Shown here: positions 53,347 through 63,500 of the stretch, piece after piece | Position numbering within the stretch: the stretch's first letter is position 1 | Layout of the letters: each line of letters opens with the position of its first letter | Assembly (NCBI RefSeq): GCF_002101585.1 | Contig: NZ_LQOT01000014.1 | Span: 30,925-94,924, forward strand | Reading direction: 5' to 3' | Source: Mycolicibacter engbaekii | GTDB lineage: Bacteria; Actinomycetota; Actinomycetes; Mycobacteriales; Mycobacteriaceae | DNA length: 64,000 nt | Made by a program: the position numbers and the translations under genes | The notes under the pieces: model-generated | The model's database searches: none | The model's input: only the letters and a program-made list of their open reading frames with translations | What the model was told of the DNA's origin: nothing

Positions 53347-55344
53347 TCAGTTCCAGATGCGGACGCGCGAGGCCGGTTCCAGGTAGAGCGCGTCCTGCGG
53401 GGTGACGTCGAAGGCGTGGTAGAACGCGTCCATGTTGCGGACCACCCCGTTGCAGCGGAACTCCGGCGGTGAATGCGGATCCACCGCCAGGCGCCGGATG
53501 GCCTCGGCATCGCGGGACTTGGTGCGCCACACCTGCGCCCAGCCGAAGAACACCCGCTGGGTGCCGGTCAAGCCGTCGATCACCGGGGCCTCGGCCCCGC
53601 CCAGCGACAACTGGTAGGCCAGTAGGGCAATGGAGAGCCCGCCGAGATCGCCGATGTTCTCCCCGACGGTGAACGCGCCGTTGACGTGTCGGTCACCGTC
53701 TAACTGGCGTGGCACGTAGGCGTCGTACTGGGCGATCAACGCGGTGGTGCGCGAACCGAATTCGGCGCGGTCGGCATCGGTCCACCAGTCGATCAGGTTG
53801 CCGTCGCCGTCATACTTCGCGCCCTGGTCGTCGAAACCGTGCCCGATCTCATGGCCGATCACGGCGCCGATACCACCGTAGTTGGCCGCGTCGTCGGCGT
53901 CGGCGTCGAAGAACGGCGGCTGCAGAATCGCGGCGGGGAAGACGATCTCGTTCATCCCCGGGTTGTAGTAGGCGTTGACGGTCTGCGGTGTCATGAACCA
54001 TTCGTCGCGGTCCACCGGCTGGCCCAACTTGGCCAGTTCGCGGTCATAGTTGACCGCGTAGCCGCGCAGGTAGTTGCCGTACAGATCGGCGCGGTCGGTG
54101 ACCAGCGCGGAGTAGTCCCGCCACCGCGCCGGGTAGCCGATCTTGGCGGTGAACTTGTCCAGCTTGGCCAGTGCCCGCTCTCGGGTCGGCGGAGTCATCC
54201 AGTCCAGGTTGGTGATGCTCACCCGGTAGGCCTCGCGCAGATTGCGGACCAGCTCGTCGATGCGCGCCTTGGCTGCCGGCGGGAAATGCCTTTCCACATA
54301 GAGCTTTCCGACGGCGTCGCCCATCAGGGACTCGACCACCGAAACGCCGCGCTTCCAGCGGTCGCGAATCTGTTCGGTGCCCGAGAGCCGGCGTCCGTAG
54401 AACTCGAAGTCTTCGGCGACCAACTCTTCGCTCAGCAGTCCGGCCCGAGCGTGAATGACCCGCCACCGAGCCCAGTCCTGCCAATCGGCCAGCTCCGCGC
54501 TGTCCCACAGGGCGGCGAACGCCGTCAGGAAGTCCGGTTGCCGGACCACCAATTCGTCGGCGGCCCCCGTGGCGGCGCCCAGTTCCTCCCGCCAGCCCGC
54601 CCAGTCGAAGCCGGGCGCCTCGGCGGGCAGCCCGGCGAAGGTGCGCAGGTTGTAGGTCAGCTCGGCGTCGCGGCGCTTGACCACGTCCCAGTGCGCCTGC
54701 GCAAGCCGTGTCTCCAGTGCCACGATGCGCGCCGCCGTCCCCGCGTAATCGTGCGCCTGTCCGCCGTAGACCAGGGCGAACATCGCCGCGATGTGCTCGG
54801 GGTAGGCGGCCAGGATCTCGGCGTACTGATCGTCGCGGTAGTAGGACTCGTCGGGCAGTCCCAGCCCCGACTGGCTCAGGTGCAGCAGGTAGCGGGTCGA
54901 GTCTTTGGAGTCGGTGTCCACATACAACCCGACGCCGCCCCCGACCCCGGTGCGCTGATAGGCCCCGAGCGCCCGTGCCAGCGCATCGCGGTCACCGGCC
55001 TCGTCGATGGCGGACAGTTCCTGGAGCAGTGGCGCTACCCCGCGCTCGCGCACGGTCTGCTCGTCGAGGAAGCTCGCGTAGAGATCGCCAATGCGGCGCT
55101 GGTCGGGATCCACCCCATCCGGGGATGCCGCAGCGGCCGCGCCGGCCTCGGTCAGCAACTCCCGGACCTGAATCTCGGCCCGGTCGAACAGGGCGCGAAA
55201 GGCGCCGTCGGTGGCCCGGTCCGGAGGCATCTGATACCCCTCGAGCCACTCGCCGTTGACATGGCCGAACAGATCGTCCTGCGGTCGGACGGCACTGTCG
55301 ATGTAGGCGAGATCGAGGCCGGATCTGGTGGCTGCTGAGGTCAC
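53347..55344 (-). CDS. zmp1: Zinc metalloprotease Zmp1 (M13/neprilysin family)
   Basis: A 665-residue M13 peptidase. The zinc motif HEIGH is at residues 498-502, with GENIGDLGGL supplying the third ligand Glu; NAYYNPGMNEIVFPAAIL is the substrate-binding block. Length equals that of M. tuberculosis Zmp1 (663), implicated in inflammasome suppression. There is no signal peptide. GTG 55344 has AAGGA 7 bases upstream; longer frames to 56049 are non-coding. It is divergent from omamA. Confidence 0.93.
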   Translation of the reverse strand: MTSAATRSGLDLAYIDSAVRPQDDLFGHVNGEWLEGYQMPPDRATDGAFRALFDRAEIQVRELLTEAGAAAAASPDGVDPDQRRIGDLYASFLDEQTVRERGVAPLLQELSAIDEAGDRDALARALGAYQRTGVGGGVGLYVDTDSKDSTRYLLHLSQSGLGLPDESYYRDDQYAEILAAYPEHIAAMFALVYGGQAHDYAGTAARIVALETRLAQAHWDVVKRRDAELTYNLRTFAGLPAEAPGFDWAGWREELGAATGAADELVVRQPDFLTAFAALWDSAELADWQDWARWRVIHARAGLLSEELVAEDFEFYGRRLSGTEQIRDRWKRGVSVVESLMGDAVGKLYVERHFPPAAKARIDELVRNLREAYRVSITNLDWMTPPTRERALAKLDKFTAKIGYPARWRDYSALVTDRADLYGNYLRGYAVNYDRELAKLGQPVDRDEWFMTPQTVNAYYNPGMNEIVFPAAILQPPFFDADADDAANYGGIGAVIGHEIGHGFDDQGAKYDGDGNLIDWWTDADRAEFGSRTTALIAQYDAYVPRQLDGDRHVNGAFTVGENIGDLGGLSIALLAYQLSLGGAEAPVIDGLTGTQRVFFGWAQVWRTKSRDAEAIRRLAVDPHSPPEFRCNGVVRNMDAFYHAFDVTPQDALYLEPASRVRIWN

Positions 55345-55395
55345 CGGTCCATCCTTCCACGGCGAACGATATAGCTCTCCTGTAGCGTCACCGCC

Positions 55396-56109
55396 ATGCC
55401 TGACGAGGAACAACCTGACGCCTCCACCGAGGTGGACGGCGGAATCGAACCCGGCGCCGGCACAGCTGACAGCGACACGAGCCAGGACGCCGTAGCGGAG
55501 TCCCGCGACAAGGCTCCGGAGAAGACGCCCAAGAAGAGTGCCCACAGCAAGCCCGCCGCCGCGGCCTCGCAAAACGTCCTGTCCGGTTACGGGTGGGCGT
55601 CGGTCGGCGTCGGCCTTCTCGCGGTGGCCGCGTTGGTCTTCAGCCTGGTCACCTGGTCGGCGCACCGCGCCGACGTCAAGGAACGCGGTTACCGCAGCCA
55701 GGTGCTGCAGACCGCCGCCAGCTGGACCAGCGTGCTGATCAACTTGAACGCCGAGAACGTCGAGAAGGGCATGGCCCGGTTGCGCGACAAGACCGTCGGG
55801 GAACTCAACACCGAGTTCGACGCGGCATTGGCGCCCTACCGTGACGTGGTGCAGCGGATCCAGTCGCGCAGCAGCGGCCGTATCGAAGCGGTCGCCATCG
55901 AAGAGGAACACCACGATCTCGACGAGCCGGCCGGCGTGGGCAACGACAAGCCGTCCAACCCGGGCCGCACCGACCCCGTGATGGTGATAGCCACCTCGAT
56001 CGCCGAGAACGTCGGCGGCCGGCCCCAGACCGTGCACTGGGCCCTGCACCTCGACGTCACCGACGTCGCGGGCAACCTGATGATCTCCCGATTGAGGTCG
56101 ATTCGATGA
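55396..56109 (+). CDS. omamA: Orphan Mce-associated membrane protein OmamA (Rv0199-like)
   Basis: A 237-residue protein: disordered acidic N-terminus (1-60), one membrane segment (66-87) and an exported Mas-type domain with KGMARLRDKTVGELNTEFDA. In M. tuberculosis OmamA (Rv0199) stabilises the MceG ATPase and so supports Mce1 and Mce4 transport. Position next to zmp1 and mmpL11 supports orthology. It is divergent from zmp1, 51 bases away, and overlaps omamB as ATGA. Confidence 0.87.
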   Translation: MPDEEQPDASTEVDGGIEPGAGTADSDTSQDAVAESRDKAPEKTPKKSAHSKPAAAASQNVLSGYGWASVGVGLLAVAALVFSLVTWSAHRADVKERGYRSQVLQTAASWTSVLINLNAENVEKGMARLRDKTVGELNTEFDAALAPYRDVVQRIQSRSSGRIEAVAIEEEHHDLDEPAGVGNDKPSNPGRTDPVMVIATSIAENVGGRPQTVHWALHLDVTDVAGNLMISRLRSIR

Positions 56110-56819
56110 GCAAGCTGGAAGTCCTCAAATCGCGCACGCTGTGGCGGGTTCTGGCCGTCGATATCGCGGCGCCCCTGGGCGCGATCGGCGGCCTGTTGCT
56201 GGTGGGGCTCTCGCTCGACTGGCCGGTCTGGTATGTCTCGCTGTGCTCGGTGCTGGTGCTGCTCATCGTCGAGGGCATGGTGGTGAACTTCCTGCTGCTG
56301 CGCCGCGACGCGGTCACAGTCGGCACCGACAATGAGCGGCCCGGTCTGCGATTCGGAGTCGTCGGCTTGGCTGCGGCGGCGCTGATCGCGGCGGCCGTGC
56401 TGGGGTATCTGCGCTGGACCGTGCCCGACCGCGACCTGGAAGCCGACGCCGGTGAGGCGGTCAAGACCGCCGTCGCCATGGCCGAGGCCGCGGCGACGGT
56501 CGCGCCGGCCAACCCGGACGCATCGATCGACAAAGCCGCCACCTACATGGTCCCGGACCGGGTCAGCGCCTTCCGGGAGAGCATCGGCCGGACCGCCACG
56601 GAGATGGCCAACCGCAACATCGCCGTCGATGCGCAGACGCTCAGCGCCGGCGTCGAGGCGCTGGGGCCGTCGGCCGCGCGGGTCGCGGTTGTGATGCGCA
56701 GTGTCCAGACGGTGGCGAACCAGCAGGTCAAGCAGTCGGTGGTGCCGGTACGGGTGACACTGACCAAGCGCGGCGGCCAGTGGTTGGTCCTGGAGATGTC
56801 ACCGATCCACGCCCGGTGA
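56106..56819 (+). CDS. omamB: Orphan Mce-associated membrane protein, Rv0200-like
   Basis: A 237-residue protein with three predicted membrane segments (about residues 18-40, 44-66 and 82-103) and an exported Mas-type domain ending GGQWLVLEMSPIHAR. It forms an operon with omamA through a 4-base overlap, as Rv0199-Rv0200 do. A perfect 12-base palindrome CCGGTGCACCGG follows the stop. Confidence 0.82.
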   Translation: MSKLEVLKSRTLWRVLAVDIAAPLGAIGGLLLVGLSLDWPVWYVSLCSVLVLLIVEGMVVNFLLLRRDAVTVGTDNERPGLRFGVVGLAAAALIAAAVLGYLRWTVPDRDLEADAGEAVKTAVAMAEAAATVAPANPDASIDKAATYMVPDRVSAFRESIGRTATEMANRNIAVDAQTLSAGVEALGPSAARVAVVMRSVQTVANQQVKQSVVPVRVTLTKRGGQWLVLEMSPIHAR

Positions 56820-56838
56820 CCTCACCGGTGCACCGGCG

Positions 56839-57333
56839 TCAGACGGCGTCGGGCGCTTCGCGGGTGTTCAGCTTGACGAAACGATCGGACAGCCGGCGCA
56901 TCCGGATCATCAGGGAGGCAGGCGGGCTGACCGAGCCGCCGAGGTATTCATCGAGGCTGTCGGCTGGAATCCCGACCCGCGAGGCGAACTCCTGCCGGCT
57001 CAGGCCCGAGCGTTCGATCAGCACCCGCATGTGGCGGGCGACCTCTGCACGTTCGTTGGCCTCCAGATGCGTTCGGGTGCGGGTCAGGACTTCCGACAGT
57101 GCCTTGGCTATGCCGAAGGACTCGGTGCCGGCCAGCACTTCTTCGACCTGGCGTGCGGTGCGGCCGTAGGGGTCGCGTTTGAGTGCCACCACGATGCGTT
57201 GCCAGGTGGCGATGTCGCCGTTCTGCAACGCAGCGCGGATAGCCGACGTGGGCCAGAACTCGACCTGCCGGTCGGAGTCGCCGGCCGGCTGCCGGGGCAG
57301 CGACCCACGGCGTCGGTCCGCGGCCAACGTCAC
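56839..57333 (-). CDS. Helix-turn-helix (XRE-like) protein, Rv0201c-like
   Basis: A 164-residue protein. The C-terminal half has a helix-turn-helix look (RSGLSRQEFASRVGIPADSLDEYLGG), and the N-terminal half has IRAALQNGDIATWQRIVVALKRDPYGRTARQVEEVL, an antitoxin-like helical block (cited in parts: ALQNGDIATWQRIVVALKRD). GTG 57333 overlaps the mmpL11 stop as GTGA and has GGAGG upstream. Its target is unknown; it may regulate mmpL11 or neighbours. Confidence 0.72.
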   Translation of the reverse strand: MTLAADRRRGSLPRQPAGDSDRQVEFWPTSAIRAALQNGDIATWQRIVVALKRDPYGRTARQVEEVLAGTESFGIAKALSEVLTRTRTHLEANERAEVARHMRVLIERSGLSRQEFASRVGIPADSLDEYLGGSVSPPASLMIRMRRLSDRFVKLNTREAPDAV

Positions 57334-60308
57334 CTCGCCTCCTCCAGCATCGCCACCGCAACGGCCAGGCAGCGTCCTGCTACATGCTCCCAGTCCGTAC
57401 CCGCTTCCGGGGCCTCCTCGCCAGCGTGGTCGCTGCCCGTGGTGAGCTCCGGATCGGCGAGCCGACGGACAAGCTGCGTGGCCATCCATTGTCCTTCGGT
57501 CGGTTGACCAGAGTAATACCTGTCGATCCCGCAGAGTTCCCCAGCGACGGTTTTCAGGCCGAATGCGTCAGCGAGGTCGGCGAGCTCGGCGTAGTCCCGG
57601 CGGTGGTTGCGGACCAGGGCCAGGTAGCCGGCCAGGCGCAGGGTCTCGGCGCCGGTCGGGATGTGCAACCGGTCGCCGGTGGGCAGTTGGACGGCGGCAG
57701 TCTCCATCGGCAGGCGCCGGGCCAGCGGCTGTCCTTCCAGACCGATCTCGTTGGCCGCCCACGACTCGGTTTCCAGCGCGTCGAGCGCGATCGCGAGCCG
57801 GCGTCGCCAGACGGTGACCGGGTGTACCGGCCGCAGCGCGCGTGGCTGCGCCCGATCGGCCCGGGACTGCCATCCACCGGCCAGCCGGGCCAGGGCATGG
57901 CTGACCATGGTGCCGCCGGCCGGGGCCGGGTCGGTTGCCCGCGGCAGCGCTTCGATCCTGCTGGTGGCCACGTCGGCCATGCCGCAGCCACGCAGCGCCA
58001 ACGGGTCGCTGACGCAGACGGCGTCCGGTGCCAGGCCTTTGAGCCGGGCCGCCGACTTGACCACCACGCGCAGGTCGGCGCTTGGGGTGATCAGCGCGGA
58101 GATGTCATCGGGGATCACCACGACATCGCCCAGATCGACTGTGGGCAGTGGTTTTTCGAAGTCGACCGACGGTAGAAGACGTGCCAGCCAGCGTGGCAGC
58201 CACCAGTTCCACTCGGCGAACATCGCCATCAGGGCGGGAACCAGCACCAGTCGCACCACGGTCGCGTCGACTGCGATCGCCACCGCGCACGCCACCCCCA
58301 GCTCGGCGACCAGCGGCATTCCGGCAAACGCGAAACCGATGAACACCGCGATCATGATCAGGGCGGCGCTGGTGATGGTGCGTGCGCTGGTGCTCACTCC
58401 GTACGCGACCGCGTCGTGGGTGTTGCCGGTCTGCAGGAAACGCTCGCGGATGCGGGTCAGCAGGAAGATCTCGTAGTCCATCGACAAGCCGAACGTCATG
58501 GCCAGTACCAGCGGCGGGATGAACGTGTCGATGGAGCCGGTCGCGGCGAACCCCAACCGTTCCAGCCAGCCCCACTGGAACACCATCACCAGGCTGCCGT
58601 AGGCGGCGGCCACCGACAGCACCGTCATCACCACGCCCTTGAGCGCAAGCAAGACCGACTGGATCGAAACCAGCAGCATCAGGAAGGCGATCAGCGCGAC
58701 GAACACCAGCACCAGGGGCTCGGCCGCCTCCACCCGGTCGTCGAAATCCTTGATCAAGGCAGTGGGTCCGCCGACGTCCACCTGCACCGCCGGCGATCCG
58801 GCCGCCGCCGGCAGGTGTTCGCGCATCCAGTCGACGGTGGCGCGGGCGGCCATGTCCTCGGGGTCGACCGACAGCACCGCCGACAGCAGACCGCTGCTCT
58901 CGTCGTTGGCGAACACCGGTGGCGACACCGAGGCGATGTGCGGCGCCGCGGACATCTCCTGGCGGATCGCCGCGAACGTCTCGGCGTGAGCGGGTGCCGA
59001 AGCATGCGAGCCGGGGATGGTCACCAGCACCCGAACCGGTCCCATCGCGCCGGGTCCCAGTGCTTGGGACGCCGCGGCCACCCCGCCCCGGATCTCGTGG
59101 GAGGAGTCGAACTGGCGCAGCATGCTGTTGCCGAGCGACAGCGACAGTGCCGGTGCGGCGAGCGCGAGCAGGAACCCTGCCGCCACCAGCGCCGAGACCC
59201 AGGGGCGGCGCATCACCGACGCCGTCCACCTGGTCCAGAACCGCGACTGGGCGGCTTGTGGGCCCCGGGCCCAGTGCAGCAGGGCCGATCGTTTGGCCAC
59301 CGCCCGGCCCAGCACCGCCAGTACCGCGGGGGTCAGGGTGATCGAGGCGAGCACGGCCACCGAGACAGCCAGGATCGCTCCGGTCGCCATCGACACCAGC
59401 ACCGGTGTGTTGATCAGATAGATCCCGGTGAGCGAGGCCACCACGGTCAGACCCGAGAGCACCACCGCCAGCCCGGACGTCGCCATCGCCGCATCGGCTG
59501 CCTCCTGCGGTTGGCGACCGGACCGCAGTTCCTCGCGGTAACGCATCAGGATGAACAGCGAATAGTCGATCGCCAGGGCGATGCCGAACATGGACACCGT
59601 CGACGTGACGAACACCGACATCGTGGTGAACAGCGACAGCAGATAGACCAGCCCCATGGTGACGATCACCGTGCCGATCCCGAGCGCGAGCGGGATCGCG
59701 GCGGCCGCCAAGGAGCCGAAGACGGCGAGCAGCACGATCAGCACGATCGGCAGGTTCCACCGCTCGGCTGCGCCGATGTCCTGTTTGGTCTTCGCCGATG
59801 CGGCGGCGCCCAGCGCACCCTGGCCGATCACGTACAGGTTGACCGAGCCGTTCTCGATCCGGCCGGGATGTTCGCCTTCGACCCCCAGGCGCGTGCGGAG
59901 CTTCTTGGCGACGTCGACGGCGCCGGTGTTGTTGAAGTCCACCCGCAGCAACACGACGTAGGGCCGATCGGGCCGCGGCGGGGGCTGCGTCGTGTTCGGC
60001 AGCACCGTCACGCTGGGTACCTCGGCGGCCGTCCGCTGGAGCAGCGCGACGGCTTCGGTCATATCCCGGTAGGTGGCGTCGGCGCGCGGTGCGGCCACCA
60101 GGGCCAGGGGAGATGCGCCCTGCTCGGGAAAGTGCTCCTCGAGCTGATACTGCACATGCAGCGACTGTGATCCCTGTACCTCGAAGCCGCCGCCGGTGAG
60201 GTGACCGGACTGGGTTGCGGCCAGGTAGAGCGAGGGGATGACAGCCAGTAGCCAACCTGTGAAGACCACCCAGCGGAATCTGCGCAGGTTGCTGCTGAGG
60301 CGCATCAT
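57330..60308 (-). CDS. mmpL11: MmpL11 RND-family lipid transporter
   Basis: A 992-residue RND transporter with twelve membrane segments. The proton-relay pairs lie in IALAIDYSLFILMRYREEL and TFGLSMDYEIFLLTRIRERF. The C-terminal cytosolic domain holds HPVTVWRRRLAIALDALETE and LPTGDRLHIPTGAETLRLAGY. MmpL11 exports mycolic-acid-based wax and diacylglycerol derivatives and takes part in haem uptake with Rv0203. I used the ATG at 60308, which matches the MMRLS start of the M. tuberculosis protein; a GTG 39 bases earlier is in frame. Confidence 0.92.
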   Translation of the reverse strand: MMRLSSNLRRFRWVVFTGWLLAVIPSLYLAATQSGHLTGGGFEVQGSQSLHVQYQLEEHFPEQGASPLALVAAPRADATYRDMTEAVALLQRTAAEVPSVTVLPNTTQPPPRPDRPYVVLLRVDFNNTGAVDVAKKLRTRLGVEGEHPGRIENGSVNLYVIGQGALGAAASAKTKQDIGAAERWNLPIVLIVLLAVFGSLAAAAIPLALGIGTVIVTMGLVYLLSLFTTMSVFVTSTVSMFGIALAIDYSLFILMRYREELRSGRQPQEAADAAMATSGLAVVLSGLTVVASLTGIYLINTPVLVSMATGAILAVSVAVLASITLTPAVLAVLGRAVAKRSALLHWARGPQAAQSRFWTRWTASVMRRPWVSALVAAGFLLALAAPALSLSLGNSMLRQFDSSHEIRGGVAAASQALGPGAMGPVRVLVTIPGSHASAPAHAETFAAIRQEMSAAPHIASVSPPVFANDESSGLLSAVLSVDPEDMAARATVDWMREHLPAAAGSPAVQVDVGGPTALIKDFDDRVEAAEPLVLVFVALIAFLMLLVSIQSVLLALKGVVMTVLSVAAAYGSLVMVFQWGWLERLGFAATGSIDTFIPPLVLAMTFGLSMDYEIFLLTRIRERFLQTGNTHDAVAYGVSTSARTITSAALIMIAVFIGFAFAGMPLVAELGVACAVAIAVDATVVRLVLVPALMAMFAEWNWWLPRWLARLLPSVDFEKPLPTVDLGDVVVIPDDISALITPSADLRVVVKSAARLKGLAPDAVCVSDPLALRGCGMADVATSRIEALPRATDPAPAGGTMVSHALARLAGGWQSRADRAQPRALRPVHPVTVWRRRLAIALDALETESWAANEIGLEGQPLARRLPMETAAVQLPTGDRLHIPTGAETLRLAGYLALVRNHRRDYAELADLADAFGLKTVAGELCGIDRYYSGQPTEGQWMATQLVRRLADPELTTGSDHAGEEAPEAGTDWEHVAGRCLAVAVAMLEEAR

Positions 60309-60631
60309 GAACTGCTGGATTTCGTCTCTCCCCGCTCTCGCCCGCACCGGTGCGTCGCGTGCTGCGAGCCTACCGCAGCAAAGTGTCGTGCCGGTCGTTT
60401 CGCCGGCCTGTCAGCTGCTCCGATGCACGCCGGGAATCACACTGTGACCAGCGGAGACTTGCGCTGGGGTGGCGAGGGGTGGTGGTTACTGTCAGGATGG
60501 GCCGAAAGACCGCCGATCGATCCGCGGTCGTTGCCGGGGGGCATCGCAGGCGCACCGGACCGCGCATCGGGCGGGCTGCGATGAGACCCGTCGGCGCGGA
60601 TCACCAATCCCGCCCGTCGTGAGGAGAGTTC
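60309..60631. promoter_or_regulatory. Divergent gap between mmpL11 and the haem-binding protein gene
   Basis: This 323-base region separates two divergent genes that both act in haem uptake. I saw no convincing gene, no iron-box-like sequence (TTAGGTTAGG type) and no clear -35/-10 pair; TTACTGT near 60487 is a weak -10 candidate for the rightward gene. It probably holds both promoters. Confidence 0.4.
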
Positions 60632-61177
60632 GTGAACAACACCAATGCCGCAGCCCAGCGCCGTCGCCTGGCGAGGCGGGGCGCCGTTGCCGCCCTGCCC
60701 GCCGTCCTGGGCGGCGCCGTCGCGGCGACGCTGGTGGCCACCCCGGCGGCGCCTTCGGCGACCGCGGCCAAAGATCCCTGCGTGGCCAGCGAGATCGCCC
60801 GCACGGTGGGCAAGGTGGTCACCGCCACCGGCGACTACCTGGACTCGCACCCGGACACCAATCAGGTGATGACCGGTGCCCTGCAGCAGCAGCCCGGGCC
60901 GCAGACCTTGGCAAACCTCAAGGCGCACTTCGACGCCAACCCGAAGGTTCAGGACGACCTGGCCAAGATCACCGCACCGGTGACCGAAGTGGCCGAGGAG
61001 TGCAGGCTGGCGATCAGCCTGCCGCAGGTGCTCGGGCTGCTGCAGGCCGCCCAGGGCGCCCTGCCGGGCGCCGGTCTGCCGGGTGGCGGCCTGCCAGGCG
61101 CCGGCCTGCCGATAAACGGCCTGCCGGTGAGCGGCCCGCCCGCGGGATCGGTGACTCAGCCGGTAGCCATTCGCTGA
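60632..61177 (+). CDS. Secreted haem-binding protein, Rv0203-like
   Basis: A 181-residue exported protein with a signal peptide cut near ATA-AKDPC. The core (KDPCVASEIARTVGKV, GDYLDSHPDTNQVMT, LKAHFDANPKVQDDL) matches the haemophore Rv0203, which passes haem to MmpL3/MmpL11, with a conserved cysteine pair. Past residue 140 it carries a Gly-Pro-Leu repeat tail ([17 protein letters not shown]) that I do not recall in Rv0203. GAGGAG precedes the GTG. Its last 164 bases overlap the opposing gene. Confidence 0.85.
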   Translation: MNNTNAAAQRRRLARRGAVAALPAVLGGAVAATLVATPAAPSATAAKDPCVASEIARTVGKVVTATGDYLDSHPDTNQVMTGALQQQPGPQTLANLKAHFDANPKVQDDLAKITAPVTEVAEECRLAISLPQVLGLLQAAQGALPGAGLPGGGLPGAGLPINGLPVSGPPAGSVTQPVAIR

Positions 61178-62288
61178 CGGCCGGGGCGTGCACCGCGGCG
61201 GCGTGGCCCGCGTTGTCGGTGCGGAACAGGAAGAAGAACACCACCCAGCCGGCCGCTGAGACCAGCAGCCAGCTGATCATCCGGTAGATCAGCACCGCTG
61301 AGATGGCGTCCGGCAAAGCCAGTCCGCTCGACACCAGACCCGGCACCAGCACCGCCTCCACCACCAGCAGGCCACCGGGAATCAGGGGAATGGTTCCCGC
61401 CGCCCGGGCGGCGGCGTAGGCCACCGTCAAACCGGCAATCGACGCCTGTCCGCCGGTCGCGTAGGCCGCACACGCCAGGCAGGCGACGTCGGCGACCCAG
61501 TTGAACAAGGACCAGCCGAACGCCATCGACGCCGCGCGCCGGCCCAGGCTCACCGACTCCAGCTGGCCCAGCATCCTGCGCCACGTCGCCAGGCCGGTGT
61601 CAGCGGGCCGGGCGCGCACCGAGTTGGCCCAGGCCAGCACCCGGACGCCAATGCCGTCGATCAGCTCCGGCCGCGACGCCACTGTCTGCGCCAGCAGCAG
61701 CAGCGCGATGAAACCGCCCACCGTGAACAGCAGCGAGAAGGGGTTACCGCGGGCGCCCAGCAGAAATGCGCCGCCGAGGCCCAGGACGGCCAGACCCACC
61801 GCCTGCAGCACCCCGGACATCACCAACTGCCAGGACGCCACCACCGGCGATGCCCCCCAGCGTCGCTGCTGCCGGTACAGGAAGGTCGTCGACAGCACCG
61901 GCCCCCCGGGCAGGGTGGTGCTCAGTGAGTTGGCGGCATAGAACACCGCTTCGGACTGCGCCTGCGTCACGTGAACGCCGGCCGAGCCCAGCAGGGTCCG
62001 CTGAATCTGGGCGAAGCTGTGCATCGAAGCCGCCGCGGCGATGACCGCCCCGAACAGCCACCGGCCCTCAGCGCGGCACAGGCTGCACCACGCGGCAGAC
62101 ACCTGGTCCCATACCAGCACCAATTCGACGACCAGGATCACCGCCACCAGCGCCACCAGTGCCGGGCGCACCCACCGGTACCGACCGCCCGGACGCACCG
62201 CCACGGCCCGGCCTCCGGGCGCGTCATCGACGACGCATTCGGAAGAAAGGGGAGGCGCAGCCACGAATTCAGAGGCTAATCGCGGCAC
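61014..62288 (-). CDS. UPF0104/lysylphosphatidylglycerol-synthase-type membrane protein, Rv0204c-like
   Basis: A 424-residue polytopic protein with about eight membrane segments of the UPF0104 type. [47 protein letters not shown] and [21 protein letters not shown] are family blocks. Its last 48 residues ([20 protein letters not shown] and similar) are low-complexity and are encoded antisense to the haemophore gene; the functional protein probably ends near residue 375. GTG start at 62288. Function unknown, possibly lipid flipping. Confidence 0.82.
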   Translation of the reverse strand: MPRLASEFVAAPPLSSECVVDDAPGGRAVAVRPGGRYRWVRPALVALVAVILVVELVLVWDQVSAAWCSLCRAEGRWLFGAVIAAAASMHSFAQIQRTLLGSAGVHVTQAQSEAVFYAANSLSTTLPGGPVLSTTFLYRQQRRWGASPVVASWQLVMSGVLQAVGLAVLGLGGAFLLGARGNPFSLLFTVGGFIALLLLAQTVASRPELIDGIGVRVLAWANSVRARPADTGLATWRRMLGQLESVSLGRRAASMAFGWSLFNWVADVACLACAAYATGGQASIAGLTVAYAAARAAGTIPLIPGGLLVVEAVLVPGLVSSGLALPDAISAVLIYRMISWLLVSAAGWVVFFFLFRTDNAGHAAAVHAPAVSEWLPAESPIPRAGRSPAGRLSAGRRLAGRHPADRRPAGRPGRPAAARAPAAG

Positions 62289-62342
62289 CTCGATATTCCG
62301 CTACCTGATGTAGACCCGCTGCGGCATCGTTACGCTACCGGG

Positions 62343-63500
62343 ATGTCAGCCAGCGCAGACGAATCCGTACATCCGACCGTTCGCAAGGCGGCGGCGTGGG
62401 CCTGGCGCCTGCTGGTTCTGTTCGCCGCGGTGCTGGTAGTGCTGCTGGTCATCCGGCGCCTCGAAGTGATTTTCGTCCCGGTGGCGATCGCCATGATGGT
62501 GTCGGCCTTGCTGCTGCCCGGCGTGGACTGGCTGTCGGCGCACGGTGTGCAGCGCGGCTTCGCGGTGTTCATGCTGCTGTTGGGCGGCCTGGCAGTACTG
62601 GCCGGCCTGCTGACCTTCGTGGTCGACCAGTTCATCGACGGGGTGCCCGAGTTGGTCGAGCAGGTCACCCAGGTGATCAACTCAACCCAGCGCTGGCTGA
62701 TCGAAGGGCCACTGCACCTCAGTGCCGAACAGATCGACAGTATCGGCGACACGGTGGTCAACGGCCTGCGCAACAACCAGGCCAAACTGACCAGCGGGGC
62801 GCTGTCGACGGCAGAGACCGTCACGAAGATCATCACCGGAGCCTTCGTGGTGCTGTTCACCCTGATCTTCTTCCTCTACGGCGGCCGCGACATCTGGCGG
62901 TTCACCGCGAAGGTCTTCCCGAGCCAGGTGCGCGACACCGTGTACGCGGCCGGTGTCGCGGGGTTCGAGTCGCTGATCGGCTACGTGCGGGCCACGTTCC
63001 TGGTTGCGCTGGTCGACGCCCTCGGTATCGGCATCGGTCTGGCGGTCATGGCCGTGCCACTGGCGCTCCCGTTGGCCTCGTTGGTGTTCCTGGGGGCGTT
63101 CATCCCGCTTGTCGGTGCGGTGCTCACCGGGTTGCTGGCCGTGCTGGTTGCGCTGATCGCCAAGGGATGGATCTACGCGCTGGTCACCTTGGGGCTGATC
63201 ATCGCGGTCAACCAGCTCGAAGCCCACGTATTGCAGCCCCTGGTCATGGGGCGCGCGGTCTCGATTCACCCCTTGGCGGTGGTGCTGGGCATCTCCACGG
63301 GCGGGGTCCTGGCCGGCATCGTCGGCGCGCTGCTCGCCGTCCCGGCCATCGCCTTCATCGACCGGGCGGTACGGGTGCTGATCGGCACCTCCGCGCCGGC
63401 AGCACCCGAGATCGAGGACGCCGAGGCGCCGCCACCCGGCGAGCCCGGCACCGACGAGGTCAGTACCGACCCTCCCGGCGCAACAGTTCAGCAGCGCTGA
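62343..63500 (+). CDS. AI-2E family transporter, Rv0205-like
   Basis: A 385-residue membrane protein of the AI-2E exporter/PerM family with about eight segments. [40 protein letters not shown] and [22 protein letters not shown] are the hallmark blocks. The substrate in mycobacteria is unknown. The C-terminus is acidic and Pro-rich. It overlaps the end of mmpL3 on the other strand by 41 bases. Confidence 0.88.
   Translation: MSASADESVHPTVRKAAAWAWRLLVLFAAVLVVLLVIRRLEVIFVPVAIAMMVSALLLPGVDWLSAHGVQRGFAVFMLLLGGLAVLAGLLTFVVDQFIDGVPELVEQVTQVINSTQRWLIEGPLHLSAEQIDSIGDTVVNGLRNNQAKLTSGALSTAETVTKIITGAFVVLFTLIFFLYGGRDIWRFTAKVFPSQVRDTVYAAGVAGFESLIGYVRATFLVALVDALGIGIGLAVMAVPLALPLASLVFLGAFIPLVGAVLTGLLAVLVALIAKGWIYALVTLGLIIAVNQLEAHVLQPLVMGRAVSIHPLAVVLGISTGGVLAGIVGALLAVPAIAFIDRAVRVLIGTSAPAAPEIEDAEAPPPGEPGTDEVSTDPPGATVQQR

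Noticed and set aside
58105..60255. Long frames on both strands inside mmpL11
   Set aside because: They are Arg/Gly/Asp-rich shadows of the transporter gene, whose membrane segments and motifs are continuous.
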